A stretch of DNA of 64,000 nt from Streptomyces sp. NBC_01260 (GTDB taxonomy: Bacteria > Actinomycetota > Actinomycetes > Streptomycetales > Streptomycetaceae), in the NCBI RefSeq assembly GCF_036226405.1, contig NZ_CP108464.1:1116001-1180000 (forward strand), written 5' to 3'. The translations under genes and the position numbers were made by a program. Positions 44,082 to 53,363 of this stretch are shown here, piece after piece. How positions within the stretch are numbered: the stretch's first letter is position 1; each line of letters begins with the position of its first letter. Under the pieces are notes generated by a model. The model worked only from the letters and a program-made list of their open reading frames with translations, was not told the DNA's origin and did not search any database.

Positions 44082-44762
44082 TCAGGCCAGTGCCGGGGCG
44101 GTCAGCCGTCCGTCCTGCATCGTGACCGTCATGTCCATCCGGTCCAGATGGGTCCGGTCGTGGGTGACCATGACGGTCGCCGTGGACCGCTCCCGGGTCA
44201 GCGTGATGAGCAGATCCAGCACGGCCGCACCCCGTTCGTGGTCCAGTGCGCTGGTCGGTTCGTCGACGAGCAGGACCGCCGGGTCGTTCATCAGGGCCCG
44301 CGCGATGTTGATCCGCTGGCGCTGGCCGCCGGAGAGCTGGTGCGGCCTGCGGTCGGCCTTGTCGGCGAGACCGACCGCGTCGAGCAGTTCCAGCGCCCTG
44401 GTCCGGGCGGTCCGGGCCGCGCCGCCCGACAGGTGCGCCATGACCTGGAGCTGCTCGGCCGCGGTCAGGGACGGCAGCAGGTTGGGCTGCTGGAAGACGA
44501 TGCCGATCCGCTCGCGGCGCAGCGCCGCCTTGTCCGCGCGGCTGAGTCCCACGGTGTCCGTCCCGGCGACGACGACGGCACCCTCGTCCGGGGTGACCAG
44601 CGTGGCGGCCACGGCCAGCAGGCTCGACTTGCCCGAGCCGGAGGGGCCGACGACCGCGGTGAGGGTGCCCCCGGGCACGTCGAGTCCGACCCGGTCCAGG
44701 GCGGTGAGCCGCCCGTCGCCGTCGGGGTAGGTGAGCGTGACATCAGTGAGCGTGAGGGTCAT
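44082..44762 (-). CDS. ABC exporter ATP-binding protein (MacB/LolD-like)
   Basis: 226 aa. Walker A VVGPSGSGKSSLLAVAATL, Q loop FQQPNLLPSLTAAEQL, signature HQLSGGQRQRINIARALMN, Walker B AVLLVDEPTSALD, and H loop VMVTHDRTHLDRMD. Works with the FtsX-type permease encoded upstream, with four-base overlap. Confidence 0.93.
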   Translation of the reverse strand: MTLTLTDVTLTYPDGDGRLTALDRVGLDVPGGTLTAVVGPSGSGKSSLLAVAATLVTPDEGAVVVAGTDTVGLSRADKAALRRERIGIVFQQPNLLPSLTAAEQLQVMAHLSGGAARTARTRALELLDAVGLADKADRRPHQLSGGQRQRINIARALMNDPAVLLVDEPTSALDHERGAAVLDLLITLTRERSTATVMVTHDRTHLDRMDMTVTMQDGRLTAPALA

Positions 44763-45850
44763 CGGGCACTCCCGAGTGCGGTGAGCGGGTCTACGGCGGT
44801 GATCCGCCGGATGGACAGGGCCGCCCCGACGGCGCCGAGGGCGATCATGACGGCTGCCGGGACGAGGACGGTCGACGCCTCCAGGACGAAGGGCACGGCC
44901 CCGCCGCTGACCAGGGCACCGATACCGGAGGCGAGGGCGGTGCCGATCCCCGTACCGATGGCGAGCATCACCACGGCCTGCCCGAGTGCGTCCCGGAGCA
45001 GATAGGGCGTGGAGGCGCCCAGTGCCTTGAGGACGGCGACATCACCGCTGCGCTGGATCGTCCAGACGGTGAAGAAGGCGCCGATGACCAGGGCGGAGAT
45101 GGCGAAGAGGAAGCCGCGCATCAGCTGGAGCGAACCGTTCTCGGCCTGGTACGAGCCGATGGCGGTGAGGGAGCCGTCCAGGCTGAGCGTGCTGGTGCCG
45201 GCCGCGCGGTCGCCCGCCGCCAGATCGGCGCCGTCGGTGGTGGTCAGAGCGATCACGGTGGCGTGAGCCGCGCCGCCCGCGCCGTCGGCCCCGAACCGCT
45301 GCCAGTCGGCCAGCGAGGTCCACACGACCGGCGTATGGCTGTACGAGGCGTCGCCGGCGACCGCGGCGACGGTCACCTCGTCGCCGCCGAGCCGCAGCCG
45401 GTCACCGGCCCGTGCGGAGAGATCCTCGGCGGCCTGCCCGGAGAGCACGACCTTTCCCGGTCCCACCGGAGTGCCGGAGGGCGCCAGGCCGCCGTCCGGC
45501 TCGACGCCGAAGGCCGAGACGGCCGCCGTCCGCTCCCCCGCCACCGCGGCGGCGTTGAGCGTGCGGATGCCGAGCGGCTGCGCCTTCTCGACACCGGGCT
45601 GGCGCGCCCAGCTGTTCCAGGCGGTCTCCTTGACGGTGGAATTGGTGAAGGACACCGACTGGCCGTCGGGCGGGGCGGCGAACGCCAGGTGGTCGGCGCT
45701 CAGACCCGTGACGGCCGAGGTGTTCTCCCGGGCCAGCCCGGCCGTGAGACCGGACAGCAGACCCACGAGCAGCGTGATCAGCACCACGACCGTGCCCATG
45801 AGCGCGAACCGGCCCTTGGCGAACCGAAGATCTCTCCATGCAACGAACAT
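44759..45850 (-). CDS. FtsX-type ABC permease
   Basis: 363 aa with an N-terminal helix (GTVVVLITLLVGLLSGLTAG), a large extracellular MacB_PCD-like domain (residues about 40-235) and three C-terminal helices (SALVIGAFFTVWTIQRSGDV, AVVMLAIGTGIGTALASGIG, ALGAVGAALSIRRI). Typical MacB-like mechanotransmission permease. Divergent from a two-component system 110 bp away that probably regulates it. Confidence 0.9.
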   Translation of the reverse strand: MFVAWRDLRFAKGRFALMGTVVVLITLLVGLLSGLTAGLARENTSAVTGLSADHLAFAAPPDGQSVSFTNSTVKETAWNSWARQPGVEKAQPLGIRTLNAAAVAGERTAAVSAFGVEPDGGLAPSGTPVGPGKVVLSGQAAEDLSARAGDRLRLGGDEVTVAAVAGDASYSHTPVVWTSLADWQRFGADGAGGAAHATVIALTTTDGADLAAGDRAAGTSTLSLDGSLTAIGSYQAENGSLQLMRGFLFAISALVIGAFFTVWTIQRSGDVAVLKALGASTPYLLRDALGQAVVMLAIGTGIGTALASGIGALVSGGAVPFVLEASTVLVPAAVMIALGAVGAALSIRRITAVDPLTALGSAR

Positions 45851-45960
45851 GACTCCAGCGTCGGTCCCGGCGGCCGGAGAAACATCGCCCGCCGGCTGGG
45901 CCCGACATCAACCTTTCGATTGACCGACCCCGGGCACCCCGCGCCTACGCTGGACGAATC

Positions 45961-47187
45961 ATGGAAACACGTGTCCACCCCCCGGTCGCCGCCGCGCTGC
46001 GGCTGTGTCTGCACGCCCTGCTGCTGGGACTGCTGGCGCTGGCGGCCGTCAAGGCCGTGAGCGACGGGGATGCTCGCTCCGCCGGCGTCGTCGTGGTGTC
46101 CTGCGTGCTGGCCGCGGTGTACGCGGCCGGTGCGCTCGCCCCCGTCGTGCAGCCGGGGACCCGGGCCGGGGCGTGCTGGCTCGCCGTGCTGGGGGCGCTC
46201 TGGCTGGTGCTGCTGGCCCTCTCGCCGGACGGGCTGTGGGTGGCCTTCCCGCTGTACTTCCTTCAGCTGCACCTGCTGCCGATGCGCTGGGGGCTGCCCG
46301 CCGTGGTGGTGACCGCGGCCGCCGCCATCACCAGTTTCCTGGTGCACGGACAGGCGGTCACACCCGGCGCCTTCATCGGCCCGGTGCTCGGCGCGGCGGT
46401 GGCCGTCGCCACGGTGTTCGGGTACGACGCACTGTTCCGGGAGAGCGAGCGGCGCCGCGAACTCATCGAGGAGCTCGTCTCGACCCGGGCGGACCTGGCG
46501 GCGGCCGAACGCACCGCCGGCACGCTCGCCGAACGCGAACGGCTGGCGCGGGAGATCCACGACACGCTCGCACAGGGTCTTTCCAGCATTCAGCTGCTGC
46601 TGCGCGCGGCCGAACGCACCCTGGAGCCGGACGCTCCCGCCGCCTCCCTCGTCCACCAGGCCCGCGAGGCCGCCCAGGACAATCTCGCCGAGGCCCGCCG
46701 CTTCGTCCGCGCCCTGACCCCGCCCGACCTGGAGAACGGCTCGCTGGCGGCCGCCCTGGAACGGCTCTCGGCCCGTACGACGGACTCCGCGCTCACGGTG
46801 CAGTTCGCCGTCAGCGGCACCCCGGTCGAACTGCCCACCCCGTACGAGGTGGCGCTGCTGCGTACCGCGCAGTCGGCGCTGGCCAACACCGTGCAGCACG
46901 CCGGGGCGCGGCGGGCCGAGATCACGCTGAGCTTCATGGACACCTCGGTGTCGCTGGACGTGGTCGACGACGGCCACGGCTTCTCGCCGGGCCTGCGGCC
47001 TGCCGCATCGGACAACACATCGCCGGACAGCGCCACCGGGAGCGGTGGCTTCGGGCTGCCCGCCATGCGGTCCCGGGCCCGCTCCCTGGGCGGCACGCTG
47101 AGCGTCGAGTCGGCGCCCGGCCAGGGCACGGCCGTCGCTCTCACCCTGCCTCTCCCCGTCGGCCCGAACGGACAGGACTCCGCATGA
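45961..47187 (+). CDS. Sensor histidine kinase (HisKA_3)
   Basis: 408 aa. Four or five N-terminal membrane helices, no outside domain. Phospho-acceptor helix LAREIHDTLAQGLSSIQLLL with the His near residue 199; ATPase with VALLRTAQSALANTVQHAGA (N box), DVVDDGHGFSP and GGFGLPAMRSRARSLGGTL. Likely an intramembrane-sensing kinase tied to the neighbouring ABC exporter, a common arrangement for cell-envelope-active antibiotics. Confidence 0.93.
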   Translation: METRVHPPVAAALRLCLHALLLGLLALAAVKAVSDGDARSAGVVVVSCVLAAVYAAGALAPVVQPGTRAGACWLAVLGALWLVLLALSPDGLWVAFPLYFLQLHLLPMRWGLPAVVVTAAAAITSFLVHGQAVTPGAFIGPVLGAAVAVATVFGYDALFRESERRRELIEELVSTRADLAAAERTAGTLAERERLAREIHDTLAQGLSSIQLLLRAAERTLEPDAPAASLVHQAREAAQDNLAEARRFVRALTPPDLENGSLAAALERLSARTTDSALTVQFAVSGTPVELPTPYEVALLRTAQSALANTVQHAGARRAEITLSFMDTSVSLDVVDDGHGFSPGLRPAASDNTSPDSATGSGGFGLPAMRSRARSLGGTLSVESAPGQGTAVALTLPLPVGPNGQDSA

Positions 47188-47816
47188 CCACACCGATCAG
47201 GCTGCTGCTCGCCGACGACCACCCGGTGGTCCGGGCGGGACTGCGGGCCGTCCTGGACACCGAGCCGGACTTCCATGTCGCCGCGGAGGCCGCCACCGCC
47301 GAACAGGCCGTCGCCCTGGCCGCGACCGGTGAGTTCGACGTCGTCCTGATGGACCTGCAGTTCGGGCCGGGTCTGCACGGCTCGGAGGCCACCGCCGCGA
47401 TCACCGCGGTGCCGGGCGCCCCCCGGGTGCTGATCCTGACCACGTACGACACGGACGCCGACATCCTCGCCGCGGTCGAGGCGGGCGCCGCCGGCTACCT
47501 GCTGAAGGACGCCCCGCCCGAGGAGCTGGCCGCAGCGGTCCGTACGGCCGCGGCCGGGCGGTCCGCGCTGGCCCCGGCCGTCGCGCACCGGCTGATGGAC
47601 CGGATGAGGACCCCCTCGGAGGCGCTCACCAAGCGCGAGCTGGAAGTCCTGCAACTGGTGGGCGAGGGCCTGTCGAACCTGCAGATCAGCAAGAAGCTGT
47701 TCCTGAGCCAGGCGACGGTGAAGTCCCACCTGGTGCACATCTACGCCAAGCTGGGCGTCGACTCGCGTACGGCCGCGGTCGCGGCGGCGACGGCCCGCAG
47801 GCTCATCCGCCGCTGA
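47184..47816 (+). CDS. NarL/FixJ-type response regulator
   Basis: 210 aa from ATG 47184, overlapping the kinase stop (ATGA). Receiver RLLLADDHPVVRAGLRAVLD, phospho-Asp in FDVVLMDLQFGPG, Lys in AGYLLKDAPPEEL. LuxR HTH EVLQLVGEGLSNLQISKKLF with LSQATVKSHLVHIYAKLGVD. Partner of the preceding kinase. Confidence 0.93.
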   Translation: MTTPIRLLLADDHPVVRAGLRAVLDTEPDFHVAAEAATAEQAVALAATGEFDVVLMDLQFGPGLHGSEATAAITAVPGAPRVLILTTYDTDADILAAVEAGAAGYLLKDAPPEELAAAVRTAAAGRSALAPAVAHRLMDRMRTPSEALTKRELEVLQLVGEGLSNLQISKKLFLSQATVKSHLVHIYAKLGVDSRTAAVAAATARRLIRR

Positions 47817-47864
47817 CCCACCGCCCGCCCCTGGGCGCGCGAGCCGGAAACCACCCGCTCCGGT

Positions 47865-48239
47865 TCAGCGGCGCGGCGGCTCACCGAAGAGGTCCACGGC
47901 GACCCGTACGTCCCTGAGCGCCGACGCCAGGGCGCTGACCGAGCCGATCGCCCCCGCGATCAGCAGCAGCGACCGGCGGAGCCGGGGAATCTCGGGCGCG
48001 CCGCTGACCGCCATCGCGTCCAGCGCCGCCAGCTCGTCCTCGGCGATGGCGCGGTCCGGGAACTCCGCGGGATGTCCGGCCAGCTCCCGCCGGAGCCGGG
48101 AGACGGCCGTACGCAACTCCGTCACCCTCGGGTCCTCATTGCTGCTGGTCACCCGCGCCTGCCCCACGCTTTTCAACAAAGCACTCCCCCTCGCACGTCT
48201 TAGTTCCGGTGTTTCGACCAAGTCCCGAACCATGGTCAA
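47865..48239 (-). CDS. Conserved actinobacterial protein (DUF5955-like)
   Basis: Up to 124 aa; starts at GTG 48167 or 48152 are equally possible and would remove 24-29 residues. A helical segment (VTELRTAVSRLRRELAGHPA) is followed by IAEDELAALDAMA and a short hydrophobic stretch (RRSLLLIAGAIGSVSALASA). Resembles small streptomycete proteins of unknown function. It lies antisense to nothing and converges with the response regulator. Confidence 0.55.
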   Translation of the reverse strand: MTMVRDLVETPELRRARGSALLKSVGQARVTSSNEDPRVTELRTAVSRLRRELAGHPAEFPDRAIAEDELAALDAMAVSGAPEIPRLRRSLLLIAGAIGSVSALASALRDVRVAVDLFGEPPRR

Positions 48240-48385
48240 GTGTCCGGGGGTGCGGGCAAGTTAACGCCATGACAGGTGCCCGGCGCCACTCCGCGGACGG
48301 AACTCGGTGTGTCCCGGGCGATCACAGGGGGTTGCAGAAACGGTCCGCCTGTGCGGGAACCGCCGGTCTGAGGTATCCAGTCCGC

Positions 48386-49009
48386 ATGACAAGCACTCCG
48401 CCTCCCTCTTCTCCGTCCGCCGCCCCGGTCGTCGCCGGACTGCTCCTCGCCGCAGGCGGTGGACGCCGGCTGGGCGGGCGTCCCAAGGCGCTGCTGGAAC
48501 ACCGCGGCCGCCTCCTCGCCGACCATGCGGTACGCACCCTGCGGGAGGGCGGCTGCGGTCCGGTCCATGTGGTGCTCGGCGCGGCGGCCGACGAGGTGCG
48601 GGCCAGGGCCGGGCTGTCCGGCTGCACGGTGACCGTCAACCCGGAGTGGACCGAGGGCATGGGCTCCTCGCTGCGGGCCGGCCTCGGCGCCCTCACCGGC
48701 ACGGAGGCGGACGCGGTTCTGGTCCTGCTGGTCGACCAGCCCGGCATCGGCGCGGAGGCGGTGGCGCGGGTGCGCTCGGCCTGCCGCTCCCGGACGAGCC
48801 TCGCGGCGGCCTCGTACGAGGGGGAACGCGGCCATCCGGTGTTGTTCGGGGCCGATCTGTGGGCAGACATCGCGGCGGGAGCGGTGGGCGACCAGGGTGC
48901 GCGCGCCTATCTGCGGGCGCACCGCGATGCGATCACGCTCGTCGAGTGTTCCGATGTGGCTCAGGCGTTCGACATCGACACGGCGGAGGACCTGTCCCAC
49001 CTTGAGTGA
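48386..49009 (+). CDS. MobA/MocA-like nucleotidyltransferase
   Basis: 207 aa. Begins VVAGLLLAAGGGRRLGGRPK, the nucleotide-binding motif of NTP-transferase (MobA-like) proteins, then LLVDQPGIG (metal-binding Asp) and GHPVLFGADLW, a signature of MocA/CoxC cytidylyltransferases that finish molybdopterin cofactor for hydroxylases. No molybdenum enzyme is encoded nearby. In some streptomycetes such a gene lies next to malate synthase. Confidence 0.85.
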   Translation: MTSTPPPSSPSAAPVVAGLLLAAGGGRRLGGRPKALLEHRGRLLADHAVRTLREGGCGPVHVVLGAAADEVRARAGLSGCTVTVNPEWTEGMGSSLRAGLGALTGTEADAVLVLLVDQPGIGAEAVARVRSACRSRTSLAAASYEGERGHPVLFGADLWADIAAGAVGDQGARAYLRAHRDAITLVECSDVAQAFDIDTAEDLSHLE

Positions 49010-49067
49010 ACACACTGGCACGCTGCGCCAGCAGGGACCCACTTCTGTCGACCCGGAGAATCTCGAT

Positions 49068-49084
49068 ATCAACAAACCATTGAA
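49068..49084. promoter_or_regulatory. AllR-type operator upstream of malate synthase
   Basis: ATCAACAAACCATTGAA matches the allB/allR site at 13 of 17 positions with conserved TCAAC and TTGAA arms, 160 bp before the malate synthase start in a local A+T-rich patch. Suggests shared control by the IclR-type regulator at 39493. Confidence 0.6.
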
Positions 49085-49243
49085 CTTCCACCATGAGGAA
49101 ACTACTATCCACTGGTCAGAAGCCCTCTGCACCTCAGACGGCGACCACGGCCGTATCCCGGAGCCATGGCACGCCGTGCCGTTTCAGGCGACCCGGCGGC
49201 CGTGAGACGCCGCCCGCACCGCCCGCTGAAGGAGTGACCGCTC

Positions 49244-50863
49244 ATGTCCGCACCAGCGCCGTCCTCGCTGGCCATCGTCGATACCGAGCCCCTGCCCCGG
49301 CAGGACGAGGTCCTCACACCCGCGGCTCTCGCGTTCGTGGCCGAGCTGCACCGCCGGTTCACCCCGCGCCGTGACGAGCTGCTCGCCCGCCGCGGCGAGC
49401 GCCGCGGCGAGATCGCCCGCACCTCCACGCTGGACTTCCTGCCGGAGACCGCGGCGATCCGCGCGGACGACTCCTGGAAGGTCGCACCGGCCCCCGCTGC
49501 CCTGAACGACCGCCGGGTGGAGATCACCGGTCCGACCGACCGCAAGATGACCATCAACGCCCTGAACTCGGGCGCCAAGGTCTGGCTCGCCGACTTCGAG
49601 GACGCGTCCGCCCCCACGTGGGAGAACGTCGTCCTCGGCCAGCTCAATCTGATCGACGCCTACAACCGCGCGATCGACTTCACGGACCCGAGGTCCGGCA
49701 AGTCGTACGCCCTGAAGCCCGCCGACGAGCTGGCGACCGTCGTCACCCGCCCCCGCGGCTGGCACCTGAACGAGCGGCACCTCCAGCTCGACGGCACCGC
49801 GGTGCCCGGCGCGCTGGTCGACTTCGGCCTCTACTTCTTCCACAACGCCCAGCGCCTCATCGACCTCGGCAAGGGCCCGTACTTCTACCTGCCGAAGACG
49901 GAGTCACACCTGGAGGCCCGCCTCTGGAACGACATCTTCGTCTTCGCCCAGGACTACACCGGCATTCCGCAGGGCACCGTGCGCGCCACGGTCCTGATCG
50001 AGACGATCACCGCCGCGTACGAGATGGAGGAGATCCTCTACGAGCTCCGCGACCACGCCTCCGGGCTGAACGCGGGCCGCTGGGACTACCTCTTCTCCAT
50101 CGTCAAGAACTTCCGTGACGGCGGCGCCAAGTTCGTCCTGCCGGACCGCAACGCGGTGACGATGACCGCCCCGTTCATGCGGGCGTACACCGAACTCCTG
50201 GTCCGCACCTGCCACAAGCGCGGCGCCCACGCGATCGGCGGAATGGCGGCCTTCATCCCGTCCCGCCGGGACGCCGAGGTCAACAAGGTCGCGTTCGAGA
50301 AGGTCAAGGCCGACAAGGACCGCGAGGCGCACGACGGCTTCGACGGCTCCTGGGTCGCCCACCCCGACCTGGTCCCGATCGCCATGGCCTCCTTCGACGC
50401 GGTGCTCGGCGAGAAGCCGAACCAGAAGGAACGCCTGCGCGAGGACGTCTCGGTGGCCGCCGGCGACCTGATCGCCATCGACACCCTGCACGCCAAGCCC
50501 ACCTACGACGGCCTGCGCAACGCCGTCGCGGTCGGCATCCGCTACATCGAGGCCTGGCTGCGCGGCATGGGCGCGGTCGCCATCTTCAACCTGATGGAGG
50601 ACGCGGCCACCGCCGAGATCTCGCGCTCGCAGATCTGGCAGTGGATCAACGCGGACGTGGTCTTCGAGAACGGCGAGCACGCCACGGCGGAGCTGGCCCG
50701 CAAGGTCGCGGCCGAGGAACTGGCCGCGATCCGCGCCGAGACCGGCGAGGAGGCCTTCGCCGCCGGCCGGTGGCAGCAGGCCCACGACCTGCTGCTCCAG
50801 GTCTCCCTGGACCAGGACTACGCGGACTTCCTGACGCTGCCCGCGTACGAGCAGCTGCGCTGA
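49244..50863 (+). CDS. aceB: Malate synthase A
   Basis: 539 aa, form A length. Condenses glyoxylate with acetyl-CoA to malate. Conserved: VWLADFEDASAPTWENVVLG, RPRGWHLNERHLQLDG (catalytic Arg region), YFYLPKTESHLEARLWNDIF, TVLIETITAAYEMEEILYEL and HAIGGMAAFIPSRRDAEVNK, with the catalytic Asp near EDAATAEISRSQIWQWI. GAAGGAG lies before the ATG. Glyoxylate may come from the allantoin pathway as well as from isocitrate lyase. Terminator follows. Confidence 0.97.
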   Translation: MSAPAPSSLAIVDTEPLPRQDEVLTPAALAFVAELHRRFTPRRDELLARRGERRGEIARTSTLDFLPETAAIRADDSWKVAPAPAALNDRRVEITGPTDRKMTINALNSGAKVWLADFEDASAPTWENVVLGQLNLIDAYNRAIDFTDPRSGKSYALKPADELATVVTRPRGWHLNERHLQLDGTAVPGALVDFGLYFFHNAQRLIDLGKGPYFYLPKTESHLEARLWNDIFVFAQDYTGIPQGTVRATVLIETITAAYEMEEILYELRDHASGLNAGRWDYLFSIVKNFRDGGAKFVLPDRNAVTMTAPFMRAYTELLVRTCHKRGAHAIGGMAAFIPSRRDAEVNKVAFEKVKADKDREAHDGFDGSWVAHPDLVPIAMASFDAVLGEKPNQKERLREDVSVAAGDLIAIDTLHAKPTYDGLRNAVAVGIRYIEAWLRGMGAVAIFNLMEDAATAEISRSQIWQWINADVVFENGEHATAELARKVAAEELAAIRAETGEEAFAAGRWQQAHDLLLQVSLDQDYADFLTLPAYEQLR

Positions 50864-50880
50864 CGCGGCACCAACACCTC

Positions 50881-50910
50881 CGCCCCCGGTGCCGCGCGGC
50901 GCCGGGGGCG
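50881..50910 (+). terminator. Terminator after aceB
   Basis: Nine-bp perfect arms CGCCCCCGG (50881-50889) and CCGGGGGCG (50902-50910), 18 nt after the stop. Confidence 0.75.
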
Positions 50911-51299
50911 GAGGCGCACCGGGCGCCGGGGCTGGCCCGGTGTGCGCCCGCGGACGAATCGGTCCCAGTATGTGTCAAACAGGCAGGACCCCGGATCGTC
51001 GGCTACCGGCAGGATGATCCGCGAAGCTGCGCCGCACCCTGACCGAAAGCTGGGCCGGACCGGTTTGCTCACACATGTGTGCTGCGGCGCATGGCGCCAC
51101 AGGACAGGGCGATCGCTAGGGCATCATGCCGAGGCCCCGCATCAAAACAGCCACCCCTGCCGGTCGAGGTAGTCGTAGCCCGCGGCTCCCCGCACGGGAC
51201 AGCCGCGACACCAAGGCGTCGGCCGGCGTCTCCGTGCCGAACCAGTGCGGGAGACACCTCACCCGTGCGGCGCACCCGTCAGTTGCTGCTGTCACGCCG
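50911..51299. other. Gap without a supported gene
   Basis: About 390 bp before the end of the methylase gene; no gene, RNA or clear repeat recognised. It marks the left edge of the defence-like locus. Confidence 0.4.
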
Positions 51300-53021
51300 T
51301 TACTCTTCCCCAGGCTGCAACGCGCCGCTCCCCAGTCCCTCCCTGGCGACCTGCGCCATGCGGCGCACTGTTTCTGTGAGGCGCGACGCCTGGGCTTCCA
51401 CTTCTCCGAGCGCTCGGAACGCCGAGCCGTAGCGGCGCTGGACAACGGGTTCGCGCTGCGGGATGCGAGCGCTCTTGGGGTCGGAACGGTAAGTGCCGCT
51501 CTGGGAGGTGGAGCGGCGGATATTCGGCCCGGAATTGAGAAAACCGTCTAGATACGCGGGGTCGATCTGGTCCCCCGTGGCCCGGACAATACCCCCGCCG
51601 ATGTCCACGAGGCCGGCGCGGGCCAGGTCGGCGATGCTGACGGTGGCACCGTCCCACAAGTCGGCACCGTCGCCTACGCGCAGGTCAGGGAGCAGCGATT
51701 CCAGGGCTGTGAGCGCTGCGCTGAGTTCGGCGCGGGCCCTTTCGTACTCGGCGGCCATGTCGCGCCGGACGACGGGCATGTGCGATGCGGGGGTGAGGTC
51801 GACATCGTCATCGAGAAGGTCGATGAGTGGGACGTCGGCGGTCTGGCCGTCTGCGGGGACAAGGGTGCCGTCGGGGTCGTTGGAGGTGAGGTCGACCATG
51901 GTGACGGTGTCCGGTCTCGTACCCGTGTCTTCGGGGCGGCGCAGGAGCCAGAGGTGTACCGGAAGGGCGTGCGAGGAGGCGACACCTCCGGGCAGGGCGA
52001 CGACCTTGCGAATGGCTCCGCGTCGGACCAGTTCGGCGCGAATGCGCCTGCCCGCCTTGCGGTAGGCGACGGAAGCCGGCATGACCACAAGCAGGTGGCC
52101 GCCGTGAGCAGTGTGCGCGTAAGCGTGCTGCAGCCAGGCAAGTTCGCCTTCTGCGCGGGAAGGGGTGCCGAACTCCCACCGCGGGTCGAGTAGAAGTTCT
52201 TCGCGACCCCAGTCGGTGACAGCGGCCGGCGGGTCACAGACCACCAGGTCGGCGGCAAGACCGGGAAAGCGATCAGCACGCAGCGCGTCGCCGTGTGCAA
52301 TGCGGATGTCTTCGCGGCCGGTCAGAGTAGAGCGCACGCGTGCGATACGGACACAGTCCTCATCGCTGTCCTGGCCGAAGCGGACGAGACCGCGGGCTGG
52401 TAGCAGTCCGAACAGAAGCGTCCCGATACCGCTGGCGGGATCGAAGACGGTCTGCCCGCGGCGCAGGTCGGGGGCGAAGTGAGTGACAGCTCGGACGATG
52501 CGGGGTGACGTGACGAGGTCGGAGCCGGAACGGCGGGCGGAGTCGGTCATCCTGGCCACCAGGGCTTCGACGGCCCCCGCCGGCCCGGCGTCTGCGGCGA
52601 GCCGGTCCAGCAAGCTACGGAGGGGGACACCGGACGGTTCACGCAGCGGGGGGCCGACCGGTCCCGCAGGCGCGTCCGCCGCCGCACGCGCCGCGTCACC
52701 GGCAAGGTGCTCCACGGCGGCCGCGACAGCCGCAACTGTGGCGTCACCGTAAGCGGCACGCAGCGCCTGCCAGGTCTGAACTTCGAGGGAGACTTCCTGG
52801 CTCTTGTCGCGACCGTCCAGCCACTTCTGAACGGCGTCCCATACAAAGAGAGGACTGGAGGCACTGCCACCGACGGCCGGGGGAAAGTCCTCGTAGCGGC
52901 GACGCCAGTTGGAAACAGCTGCCCGGGTCACTCCGGCGAGGCGGGCGATCTCGGCGCCGGTGACGAGCGCCGACGACGCACCCGCGGGTTGGTCCGGGCT
53001 GGGCTTGACGGTGTCCGGCAT
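51300..53021 (-). CDS. HTH-fused N6-adenine DNA methylase
   Basis: 573 aa from ATG 53021; the longer open frame to 53219 lacks a start signal. Residues about 20-60 form a helix-turn-helix (TGAEIARLAGVTRAAVSNWR then a PLFVWDAVQKWL segment). Then comes an N-6 methylase domain: SAM motif FDPASGIGTLLFG near 190 and catalytic DPPA (in VVCDPPAAVTDW, near 260; the usual form is NPPY/F). The C-terminal 150 residues resemble a target-recognition/coiled-coil region. HsdM-like but no HsdR or HsdS adjacent. Divergent from the kinase-helicase gene 342 bp away; it may modify self DNA or regulate the locus. Confidence 0.85.
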   Translation of the reverse strand: MPDTVKPSPDQPAGASSALVTGAEIARLAGVTRAAVSNWRRRYEDFPPAVGGSASSPLFVWDAVQKWLDGRDKSQEVSLEVQTWQALRAAYGDATVAAVAAAVEHLAGDAARAAADAPAGPVGPPLREPSGVPLRSLLDRLAADAGPAGAVEALVARMTDSARRSGSDLVTSPRIVRAVTHFAPDLRRGQTVFDPASGIGTLLFGLLPARGLVRFGQDSDEDCVRIARVRSTLTGREDIRIAHGDALRADRFPGLAADLVVCDPPAAVTDWGREELLLDPRWEFGTPSRAEGELAWLQHAYAHTAHGGHLLVVMPASVAYRKAGRRIRAELVRRGAIRKVVALPGGVASSHALPVHLWLLRRPEDTGTRPDTVTMVDLTSNDPDGTLVPADGQTADVPLIDLLDDDVDLTPASHMPVVRRDMAAEYERARAELSAALTALESLLPDLRVGDGADLWDGATVSIADLARAGLVDIGGGIVRATGDQIDPAYLDGFLNSGPNIRRSTSQSGTYRSDPKSARIPQREPVVQRRYGSAFRALGEVEAQASRLTETVRRMAQVAREGLGSGALQPGEE

Positions 53022-53175
53022 AAGCGCCACCGTACACGGAGACTCCCCCCTACACGGGCCTGCATCGATGCGTTGACACAACTCACACACAACTCGGCAC
53101 GAAGGACCGCATCCGTCGAGTGAAGCCCACCCGGTCGGCGCAGCGCTGCTACTGCGCGGACTCGGCTCGACCTTT

Positions 53176-53247
53176 GCTAACGCATCCAGATCGCCGATCC
53201 CAAAGCTCGACCAACCCAACCTTCACGTTCGAGCTGAATGCGTTAGC
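53176..53247. promoter_or_regulatory. Nested inverted repeats in the divergent promoter
   Basis: Outer arms GCTAACGCAT (53176-53185) and ATGCGTTAGC (53238-53247) are perfect; inner arms AGCTCGA (53204-53210) and TCGAGCT (53229-53235) are perfect too. Together they could bind a dimeric regulator or form a cruciform/RNA fold. Lies between the methylase and kinase-helicase genes; the methylase HTH is a candidate binder. Confidence 0.65.
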
Positions 53248-53363
53248 TACGTCAACATGAAATTCTCACTAGTGTGACAATCGATTAGGTGTACTCTTGC
53301 TCGCCGGGGCGCTCGCACCATGCGCACCACCCTCCAGCAGTCGGATGACGTAAGGGAGTGCCA

